A DNA stretch of 64,000 nucleotides from Papaver somniferum (Eukaryota; Streptophyta; Magnoliopsida; Ranunculales; Papaveraceae). This document shows positions 56,401 through 64,000 of the stretch, one piece after another (position 1 is the stretch's first letter; each line of letters starts with the position of its first letter). Below the pieces are notes generated by a model. That model had not been told where the DNA came from. It saw only the letters and a list, made by a program, of their open reading frames with translations, and did no database searches. Location: positions 160,198,920 through 160,262,919 of the forward strand of contig NC_039358.1 of the NCBI RefSeq assembly GCF_003573695.1. The letters are read 5' to 3'. The translations under genes and the position numbers were made by a program.

Positions 56401-57887
56401 GACAATGTTGCATCCGACGCTCTATCACGATAGTCCAGCTTACATTATAGCTTAAGTGCACCTATTTTCGGTGGAGTTACTGAGATAGTGCAAGAATGTC
56501 ACACTGACATTGAATACAAAGAACTCATTCAAAAGTTAATTGCAGATCCTACTTACAAACCAAAATTTTCTTATGTTGAAGGTGTGTTGCGTTACAAAGG
56601 AAGAATTGTGGTAGTTTCAACTTCTTCTTGGTGCACAAAAATATTGGAAGAGTTTCATACTCAACCAATTTGTGGACAATCAGGATTTCTACGTACGTAT
56701 AAACGTATGCAACATAGTTTCTATTGGAAAGGGCTTAAGCAGTTCGTCAAGACTTTTGTTCTTCATTGTGACGTTTGCCAAAGAAGCAAATCTGAAGTTG
56801 TTTCACCTCCAGGCCTTTTAGGTACTTTGCCTATTCCTACAGATGTGTGGATCGATATATCTATGGATTTTATCGATGGATTTCCTTCATCAAACAGAAA
56901 AAACTCTATATTGGTGGTAGTTGATCGTTTGTCAAAGTATGCTCATTTTATACCTCTCACTCACCCATATTCTGCGAGTTCTGTTGCAGAAATTTTTGTG
57001 CGTGAAGTTGTCAGACTCCATGGCATGCCAAGAACTATAGTGAGTGATCGCGACCCAATCTTTATGAGAAATTTCTGGGAGCATACTTTACACTTCAGAA
57101 CACAGAATTATGTCGCAGTTCAGCGTACAATCCTCAGTCCGATGGGCAAACAGAGGTAACTAATCGCACTTTGGAGTGTTATTTGAGGTGTTTTGCTGGA
57201 GTAAAGCCAACCGATTGGATTAAATGACTACCATGGGCTGGATGGTGGTATAATACAAGCTTTCACTCAGCTATTCAAATGACTCCTTATGAAGCTTTGT
57301 ATAGTCGCCCTCCGTCATCAATTACAACTTATTTACCTGGCTCAACTTCTGTGCATGATGTTGACTTAAATTTAAAGGCTCGTGATCATACTCTCAAGCT
57401 ACTGAAATCCCATTTGCATGATGCACAATCCAGAATGAAGAAATCTGCTGATTCTCACCGTACATAACGTGAATTTTCAGTAAATGATTGGGTCTATTTA
57501 CGGTTACAACCCTACAGACAAACAACAGTGCCGACTCAAACTTTTTCTAAGCTATCTCCTAGATTTTATGGCCATTTTCGCATCTTGGAGAAAATTGGTT
57601 CAGTTGCTTACAAATTAAATCTTCCTACAACTAGTCGCATTCACCCAGTATTTCATGTGTCGCAGCTTAAACTTAAGTTAGAAATGACTACTTCTGTGGA
57701 ACAGATTTTGCCCGCAATCATCGATTACGATAAGTGGGAGCATGATACTATTTTGGACATAATGATGTATAATAGTAATCGAGCTCGTACCAAATGGCTC
57801 ATAAAATGGAAAAATCATGCACAAGATGAAGCAACTTGGGAAGATGCAGCTGATTTCCTTGTCCGATTTCCAAAATTTGAGGCTTGA
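53408..57887 (+). pseudogene. gag-pol of the Ty3/gypsy element, inactivated
   Basis: Gag opens at 53408, with a proline run near residue 120. The frame changes near 54350, before the zinc knuckle CFNCDQFYTPTHVC. Protease, reverse transcriptase and the first part of integrase share one frame but are cut by stops at 55024-55026 and 56431-56433. The frame then changes near 57090 in integrase. Stops also occur near 57226 and 57465. The chromodomain is at the end (RTKWLIKWKNHAQDEATWED). Key residues are altered: the protease has LIESGSTH where DSG is expected, reverse transcriptase motif A has FSKLGLRSGYHQI where Asp is expected, and the integrase zinc site has GQSG for GHSG. The second active-site pair FDDILIYSKN is kept. 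This copy cannot move on its own. Confidence 0.88.
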
Positions 57888-57916
57888 GGACAAGCCTTCT
57901 TTCAAGCAGGGTGGGA
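57884..57916 (+). promoter_or_regulatory. 3' hairpin and polypurine tract of the Ty3/gypsy element
   Basis: AGGCTTG and CAAGCCT enclose the loop AGGA at the very end of the coding frame; the polypurine tract AGCAGGGTGGGA follows and abuts the LTR. The same loop with different stems occurs in the other LTR element. Confidence 0.65.
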
Positions 57917-58265
57917 TGTTACGGTCCAACACCTATCTACAACAGTTTACTTATTTTAGCTTTCCTATATTTAGTATAGTTTGGTTTCCTTAGTTAGTTC
58001 AAACTAGTTTTCTTTATTTGCAAGTATATGCAGCTTTAAATACTGCTCGAGTCCTATAATTGAGACATCAATCAATATAACATTCAGTTTATTTCCTTTT
58101 CCTTCTCAAAGCTGGTGGCTAACCCCCAATTCAAAGGGTTTATCCGGTTCTATTCTTCTTCTTCGTTAAAATACAATCTTGTGAAGACTATCTTCACAAC
58201 TTTTTTCCCATGTGAAGACTATCTTCACAACTTTCTCTAGTGTTAAAAGGTCTAGAACCCTAACA
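57917..58265 (+). repeat. 3' LTR of the Ty3/gypsy element, 349 bp
   Basis: It pairs with 53005-53354; see that entry for the differences. It is followed by the target duplicate TTTGA. Confidence 0.9.
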
Positions 58266-58446
58266 TTTGATGAAGATGGGTTTTGTTTAAGCAAATTTGA
58301 TGAAGATGGGTTTTTCTCTTCTTTGTCTGAAAAATAGAAGAGAGAGAGAGAGAGAAATGGCTGTGAGGAAATAAATGTGTCTGTAACTCTGAAGGATATT
58401 TCTTTTCCTGAAAATAAAGAAAACATTTCAGAAATTAAAAAAAAAA

Positions 58447-58880
58447 GGGTGTTAGTCCTCAAGGGAGTTGGGTGTAGTTGGGTTTTTTCTCGTTAGTCGT
58501 AGGGGAGTTCAAAGGAGTCTCTCAAAATCCCCGTTAGTCGTGGGAGAGTTTAGAAGATTCTCCCAAACTCCCTAGAAAACCCCGTTAGTCGTGGGGGAGT
58601 TTGAAAGAAACTCTTAAACTCTCTGTTAGTGGTAAAAACTAGAATGCTAGGGAGTTGGGTTTTTTTTGGGGAGTTCAGGAGAGTTTTAGGGAGTTTACAG
58701 TGTATTTTTGCCTCACTCCAAATCTCTCAAAAAAGTAGAGATTTTGGGAGAGTCTCCAAACTCCCTACACTCAAAACACCAAACTCTATCAAACTCCCTA
58801 TACTCTCTTACACTCTCTCAAAATCCCCAAGATCCAAAATACATTAAACTCCCCTCAACTCACTCGTGGACTAACCCCCT
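58447..58880. mobile_element. foldback MITE with GTTAGTC ends
   Basis: The left end GGGTGTTAGTCCTCAAGGGA and the inverted right end GGGGGTTAGTCCACGAGTGA match imperfectly. The interior is built of repeated CCCCGTTAGTCGTGGGGGAG units and of CTCCCAAACTCCCTA-like units in the opposite sense, so the whole 430 bp can fold. It has no coding content. Confidence 0.6.
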
Positions 58881-59052
58881 GTAAAATCCCATAAACATAC
58901 CGTACATACATAAACGCCAAAATGTACAACACATATACAAGTTTCACAAACGTTTTGTGCAACGGATTCTCAAGTGCGCAACGTATGTAAACGTTGCATA
59001 TTCTGCAACTTCTATATTTGTTGCACAGCGTTGCTAAAACCAGGATATACCG

Positions 59053-61239
59053 GGATTTGAATTTTTGGATCTTTGTTGGTGGTGATGTTGCTGCAAAGTC
59101 TGGAGTGGGTTCAAGTAGCAGGTGTTTTGGAATACCCTTTCTCTCCCTTCTTTCTTTTCGTTTATATGTTTTAACAGGGGTGCTCACCGAGGGTGTAGTA
59201 TCACAATCAGTAGTAGGAACAGTTGGAGTAGTAGGGACAGATGGAGTTGTAGATGTGGTAGCCGTCTCATCCAAGTAGCTGTGAGTCATCTTAACATGAG
59301 GATTTCCATTTACAGCTGTGATCTGCAAGTTGACAGTGGCTTCTTTTTTCTGCAAAAAGTTGGCTAATAATTAAGAGAAATTGACAGAAAAATAAGTGGT
59401 GAGAATAAACAATTGCATCGAAGCCGGCCCTGGTATGATTGGTGTTGCACGTGCCAACTCTCTGATGTTGAAAGGTGACATGGATTGGGTCGGAGCCGCC
59501 ACTGGGCCTTTGCCTTTGTCATTTGGTGGTTCGGTTGTTTTAGCAGGCCCAGCCTCAAGATCAACTGTTTCTGTATTTGGTACTGTTGGCAATGGAGTGG
59601 GTACATATATATGGGCGGATTTTCCCGTATGACCGTGGGTTAGTGGGTCAAGTGAAATACCCGATTCGCTACCGTGGGCCCTAGCATAGAATTACCAGTG
59701 GAGACATTCTTTCGTCTTGCAGAGTCCTTGGAACTTGGTGCAGAGATAGGAGCAGCAGCTGGTGAAGCTTCTCTGTCAGGGATAGTTTCAGACTGTGGTT
59801 GCTCCGTAGATTTCTTCGGAAAGGTAGCAGCAGTTCCTTGTTTTGGGGGGATTAGGGTCCAGTTGAGTCCCTGCTGAGTCATGACTGAGGATAAGCGGGT
59901 TGGAATCGGTCTTGACACGGCAGTTGGTGGTGGTGGTGGTGGAGCTGGTCTAGCTGATGGTTGGACTGTGGTCTGAGAAGACATTGAGAGGGCTTCATGA
60001 TTAGTATTGTAGTTGGGTTGGTGGATGTTGATGCAGTTGAGGGATTATTTGGGGCTGATGGTGGTAGCATGTTTTGGTTTCTGTTTTGGGGTTAGTGAGC
60101 CCTCATCCCGCTGTTTAGGCGGTGATAGGGGAATCTTGGGAACTGGTTGTCTAACAGAGACTGATCTGTGCTAACAAATCTAGTACAATCTCGTGCGATG
60201 TGTCCAAGGAAACCACGTCGAAAACAGATCATTGGGAGGTTTTCATAGGCCAGTTGAATCCAAGTTACTCCTTTACTGTTGAGAGGAATACCTGAAGTGA
60301 ATGGTTTTTGGAGATCCATTTTTATCTTGGCTCTGGGGGTGAAGAGATGGTGCCAACTTCGAGAACTGTACCCATGTTTTGTAGCAGCTGTTCAATGGCG
60401 GTTTTGTCGACCAGGAACCGTGGTAGGTGAAAAATCTGTAACCAGAACACTGCAACTAGGAAACACTGATATGGGTTAGCCATAAACTTTTCATAGTCTT
60501 CAAATAATATTACCTGTTCGAATATAACCCAAGGTCGATGTGGTAGAACAATGTTTTTGTCACTTTCATGGTGCATGATCAGTTTGTTGGCATCCATATT
60601 TGGGATAGTTTTTAGGTGCTTGATGGGTATGGGATGCCATAGTTGTTTTAGAGAAAAATGCAAGGTAGAGTAAGAGAACTTTCCTGATAAAACCTTTACA
60701 GCTAAACAATTTTTTTTATTTTCTTTCATGAGATTCTGCATCCTTTCGGTGAGTTGAAAAAGGTGAGAGTCTTTGTACTTTTTCTGTTGATGATGGGGTT
60801 TGTAAAAGTTGGAGATGATGAAAGGTGCTTTGTCTGGTCTTGTAAAGTTTGGTGGTATCCCTTTTGAAGATTCTCCTGAGGTGGGTATATATTGTTTGGT
60901 TCTTTTTGTAAGGATGGTAGAGATGAGACAAAGGAGGAAGTGGAAGATGATGAAGACGATGAGAAGGTGATATTCTGAATGGTAAAGTAAAGGGTCGGGC
61001 GGTGATACGGCTGCATCATGATTGTATGGCCTTGGAGGGAACGAAAGTTGGGGGGGTTGCTTTTCAGGCGTGGGGCGGGTGGGTGGCAGGGGTGATGATG
61101 GTTGTGGTTGCTTCGGTGGCGATGAGTCTCTGGGTGGTTTACGCGGTGGCTGTGATTCAAATGGGTGGGGGAGGAAATAGATTAAAAAAGGAGAATAAGG
61201 TGGGCGATATAACCGAAGTTTACTGCTTAGTGGAAACAC
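59053..61239 (-). pseudogene. LINE ORF1: DUF4283 and zinc-knuckle nucleic-acid-binding protein (broken)
   Basis: After a proline-rich start, 60750-60330 reads as a DUF4283 domain (KVLSGKFSYSTLHFSLKQLW, PWVIFEQVILFEDYE, VFWLQIFHLP). 60319-60170 continues with DLQKPFTSG, WIQLAYENLP and the zinc knuckle CFRRGFLGHIARDC. A proline/threonine-rich tail follows, then a basic patch KTYKRKERRERKGIPKH. The frame is lost at least at about 60325 and again after the knuckle. The last piece ends KIQKFKS at the CACTA border and resumes beyond 48820 as LRLEDRVQQTLATNQ. ORF1 of plant L1s binds the element RNA. Confidence 0.75.
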
Positions 61240-61250
61240 AATATCCCAGT
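59053..61250 (-). mobile_element. L1-type LINE, 5' portion (ORF1)
   Basis: Minus strand; it continues into 48820-44213 across the CACTA-like insertion. The 5' boundary is uncertain and placed just upstream of the first frame. No target duplication was identified next to it. Confidence 0.7.
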
Positions 61251-61749
61251 AAATCTAGCATAGATTTCTTCCTTATGAACATAGCAAGACTGACATGAAA
61301 GGTTCTAACACTCAGTGTATAGAATGATTCTCTCGAATTTTTGTGAGCAAGAACAGAATGATGTAGGTGATATGCAAATAGTTCTTTATTGATAAAAAGT
61401 AGTCAAAACTCGGCGGCCAGGGTCAAGGAGAGAGAATGAATTTGAACCGTTATCTAAATTTTCTAATATTAAGGTATTGAGATTTTATCTTGACAGTTGT
61501 TGATATCTAATATTTAGTCAAAGTTTTCTAACTGAGTTGTATCTTGAAGTATTGGAGTATTAGTACGCGTATCCGTGTAAATACGTATCGATACGGTTGA
61601 TTTTTTTTAGGCGTATCGTTGTAACACAGGGAAATAAGATACCTGTGCATTTGGTCGAGAAAAAAGGAGGAATATCTTATCCGCACCTAGATCATACAGC
61701 GGCATAGACCAGGGTTGGAGCCTGGTCAGGTGCTGCAACTACATGCAGT

Positions 61750-61947
61750 TGCGGGTCCAAGAGCATAGCTCAGTGGTATCCCATCAACTCCAGTAAGGAG
61801 GAAGTCAGGGGTTCAATCCCCGCCACCGTAAAGGTTTGTGGTAGATTAGTTGTATAGTGGGTTGAGCGGTGTTGGATCTGGCGGTGGGGCCAATCCAACT
61901 GGCTGGGTCCAGATAGGGGCCTGGATCCGACTTTCGCGTAAAAAAAC
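61750..61947 (+). mobile_element. tRNA-derived SINE
   Basis: The head contains TAGCTCAGTGGTA (A box) and GGTTCAATCCCC (B box) 45 bp apart. The body has GGTGGGGCCAATCCAACTGG and the end is TTTCGCGTAAAAAAA with a short A tail. The distances and tail fit a plant SINE rather than a functional tRNA; no full cloverleaf forms. Confidence 0.65.
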
Positions 61948-61954
61948 AAAACTA

Positions 61955-62195
61955 GTCATAAAAACCCAAGGTGATCAAACTTGTGGTACAAAAACCCCAC
62001 TCAAATGTTGGGATCCATTAAAACTCCATCGTAAACAAAATTAATACAAAAACCCTAATTTTTTAAAAATTGGTACAAAAACCTTTTTTGATGAAACCAA
62101 CATTTAAATTTGGGGGTTTTTGTGTTAATTTTGTTTTGATGGGGTTTTTGTGTTACTTTTGTTTTGATGGGTTTTTTGTGGAAGGATGGGGATTA
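61955..62195. mobile_element. small foldback element with ACAAAAACCCCA ends
   Basis: Copies of GGTACAAAAACCCCA and AATACAAAAACCCTA on the left face GGGGTTTTTGTGTTA copies on the right. Nearly the whole 240 bp can fold into one arm. It has no coding content. Confidence 0.5.
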
Positions 62196-62199
62196 TAAC

Positions 62200-63764
62200 T
62201 CGCGGACCGTAAAAAAAGAAAAAAAACTACCTGCAGTTGCAGTGCACATAAACTGTCGCCCACAGCATGTACTTTGCGCACCATACGTAAGTATGCGTTT
62301 GGCACCTAACCAGGTTGGAGGTTTCGCAAGTTGAGGTTTCGCTGCGATGGGGATGGTTATTTCACTAATTATTCCCGAAAGACTATTCCTGAAAAGTCAT
62401 AAAACTCGGTCTAAAATTTGTCTGCTTAGCTGTGTTCAAATTAAGGAAACATCAATTCCCCCACCACCAATGTGCAAAGAAGGATGCATAATTCTAACTA
62501 CCAGCTTGAAGTAGATGAAACACCAAAATCTTTTTTTATCTGGTGGCGATCTTAAATATCTTTGATCCCATTTGGAATAAAAGCAGTTCCTACGGGGAAA
62601 GCTAGCGTCTAATCAAAAGTTTTTTTGATATGAACATCTAAAACCACCTGTTGGTTAAATTGGACGTTAATCATCTTATTATAAGTTAGATTGGAATCGT
62701 TTTCAAACCAGCAGATAAGAAGATGAGTTATCTTACACAAACAAAATTAAAATAGAGATTATTGGATAAGAAGAAGATACAAATAGTACAATTAAGCAAT
62801 GGAAACAAGGAGAAGGACAAGTTTTATTGTCAGCATTCTGTGATTCAGCATCAATGATGGGACCCATACACCATGCTTAACTGGTAGATAAGCCACGTTA
62901 TACACTACTTAATATATTAATTCATTGAAGATTAGAGTTTGATAACAAGAAAATGAACACAATAAAAACAGCAGGTATCATTTATCAATTATCAACATCA
63001 ATCAACAGTTAATTAGCTGGTTGTTTGATTAATGTCAAGTTGGGTATCGAGGAAAGTAGCTTTATGTTGGATTTCAGAATAAACAAAACCAATAAACATA
63101 AGTCGAGCCACTTATGGTTCATTATAAGAAGCAAGGAAAATTTTGTGATCATAAAATTAGAAGAAGATTGTAAAGGAAAAGGCAGAGAAAAATGGATTTC
63201 AACCCAAGTACTAATAAGGTAAGGATCTAACCACGTATTGATTAGTAATTTAGTGTAAGTTGAATAGAAAAGGAAAATTATGATATCAATCATGATTTGC
63301 AGCTGACTAAAAGATTGGATATTAGAATTCTTAGTGAACTCTTTTGATTGGTAGAAAAAGGATTTTGATTATCAGCTCAACTTATATTGTGTGTTTAATT
63401 TCATTTTTGTTAGTTTGATGGATGGACTTAAATTTTCTACAAACGAAGATTACAGGTTCTGTTAATTGGACTATAAACTTGGTTTTGTTAACAATTTCTT
63501 AGATGAGATGCAAATCCCTGTGATCTTTTTTCTTCTCTTTACGAAATTGACTATATATGAAAGGGACATCTTTACTTTCAATCTGTCCCGTGACCAGGGT
63601 ACACGCACTTTAGGTCTTAACCACATGAAGAACCAGCAGGCTCTCCTTTTTGATTAATTTATCATGAGATTTAGAATGGAAGTAAACTAAGTGATCAAAA
63701 ACTGCTGTAAACTTCAACTTAATTTCCATCCGGAGCTAATTTTCTTGTTAACTCTTTCATTTCA
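62200..63764. promoter_or_regulatory. upstream region of the second formiminotransferase gene
   Basis: AT-rich, with no gene supported; frames are short and unrelated to known families. It contains the promoter of the gene starting at 63765, but no individual element can be named with confidence. Confidence 0.35.
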
Positions 63765-64000
63765 ATGGAAAACAAGAAGATGAAGAAGAACACAACAGAT
63801 GAGCAATCCATGCTCCTTTGTTGTAAGCTCTACATATCTGAATCAAGAAACCTGGCCGCCCTCGACTCAATCGAACGAGCAGCAGCACTGCACCGGGAGA
63901 CTGTGATAATGGACAAATTTGAAGATCGTGCATATAACCGTGTTCGGTATACTCTTGTGTCCTATGTGATTCATGACACTACTACAGACAGTCCAATCTA
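63765..64000 (+). CDS. second formiminotransferase-domain gene, 5' part, cut by window end
   Basis: The 78 visible codons read MENKKMKKNTTDEQSMLLCC, then KLYISESRNLAALDSIERAA and DKFEDRAYNRVRYTLVSY. They align with the gene at 42166 (CCKVYISESRNRAALESIEK and NKFEDEAYNRVGYTIVS). The start is longer by about ten residues and highly basic. The catalytic part lies beyond the window. The same orientation and family as the gene 20 kb to the left indicate an old tandem duplication now separated by transposons. Divergence is marked even in this short stretch, so the duplication predates the insertions, or one copy has evolved quickly. Confidence 0.8.
   Translation, partial: MENKKMKKNTTDEQSMLLCCKLYISESRNLAALDSIERAAALHRETVIMDKFEDRAYNRVRYTLVSYVIHDTTTDSPI

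Larger units (their letters stand above)
53005..58265 (+). mobile_element. chromodomain Ty3/gypsy LTR retrotransposon (Reina-like), 5.26 kb
   Basis: The LTRs, 53005-53354 and 57917-58265, start TGTTACGG and end CCTAACA. The target duplication TTTGA is perfect (53000-53004 and 58266-58270). The order is gag, protease, reverse transcriptase, RNase H, integrase, chromodomain. The primer site begins near 53356 (TGGATCAGAACAG, resembling the initiator tRNA-Met type), and a polypurine tract AGCAGGGTGGGA ends at 57916. Short LTRs, small size and a C-terminal chromodomain fit the Reina branch of chromoviruses. Confidence 0.9.
48821..59052. mobile_element. CACTA-like element carrying host exon fragments, inserted in LINE ORF1
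   Basis: The left end CTACACCAAAACAGCCTTTT is followed by TGACGTTTATAAACGTTGCG and GTGCAACGGTAATAAGCG. The right end, read inward, has TTTTAGCAACGCTGTGCAAC, then GCAACGTTTACATACGTTGC and GTTGCACAAAACGTTTGTG. AACGTTGC-type subterminal repeats and a CTACACCAAAAC start recall CACTA elements. The outermost bases are degenerate and the two ends do not match well over the first 15 bases. The flanks are AGA and GGA (48818-48820 and 59053-59055). Removing the insertion plus one 3-bp copy makes the LINE ORF1 frame continuous (KFKS to LRLEDRVQQ), which supports these borders. No CACTA transposase is present. Confidence 0.6.
43880..61629. mobile_element. outer hAT-like element enclosing the nested stack
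   Basis: The left end CTGTGTTGCAACGATACG and the inverted right end CTGTGTTACAACGATACG match at 17 of 18 bases. The target duplication GGAAATAA is perfect (43872-43879 and 61630-61637). Further GATACGGATAC- or CGATACGG-like motifs lie just inside both ends. Only about 330 bp on the left and 370 bp on the right belong to this element; the rest is later insertions. The 8-bp duplication and short TIR fit a hAT-type non-autonomous element. Confidence 0.8.

Noticed and set aside
59396..61298. Plus-strand frames across LINE ORF1
   Set aside because: They are antisense shadows of the LINE ORF1 domains, which are recognisable on the minus strand.
61758..61832. Functional tRNA gene at the SINE head
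   Set aside because: A and B boxes are present but no complete cloverleaf forms, and a SINE body with an A tail follows.

Overview
This is nuclear DNA from a flowering plant. It is AT-rich, its genes carry GT-AG introns, the gene families are plant ones, and plant-type transposons of every class fill the space between genes. The mix suggests a eudicot with a large repeat-rich genome. A poppy relative (Ranunculales) is a guess from the general look of the repeats and is not shown by any marker here.

Host genes take up little of the window. A two-exon gene for an N-terminally anchored coiled-coil protein lies at 1739-3669 (-), with a decayed copy of its 3' end at 947-1153. A DUF300/LAZ1-like membrane protein gene lies at 18563-19865 (-). 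An LTO1/Yae1-type Fe-S adaptor (41388-41867, +) is followed 300 bp later by a formiminotransferase-domain gene (42166-43722, +). The first part of a second formiminotransferase-domain gene runs off the right edge (63765-64000, +).

Two transposon systems stand out. The first is a family of terminal-inverted-repeat (TIR) elements whose ends read CCTGG...CCAGG: E1 5323-18134, E2 21275-24045, E3 33079-39834 and E4 39865-41239. E1 and E3 have perfect 8-bp target duplications. All four carry arrays of short inverted motifs beside their ends, but the motif is GC-rich in E1 and a different, AT-richer one in E2-E4. E1 and E2 share a decayed two-exon gene that looks like a Myb/SANT-type transposon accessory protein, and E1 also carries a decayed plant-mobile-domain gene. 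E1 contains a young non-autonomous LTR retrotransposon (7096-15154). A three-hairpin sequence is shared by E1, E2 and that retrotransposon, always in the sense direction and downstream of the coding region; its stems show compensatory changes.

The second is a nested stack at 43880-61629. The outermost element has 18-bp inverted ends and a perfect 8-bp target duplication (hAT-like). A full L1-type LINE lies inside it. The LINE's ORF1 is split by a roughly 10-kb CACTA-like element carrying exon fragments of several host genes (RAPTOR, V-ATPase subunit a and a Werner-type exonuclease are recognisable). That element contains a decayed chromodomain Ty3/gypsy retrotransposon (53005-58265) and a small foldback element. 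This stack separates the two formiminotransferase genes.

The stretch 24046-33078 holds degenerate repeats, minisatellites and a broken multi-exon gene. No complete, intact transposase was found anywhere in the window.
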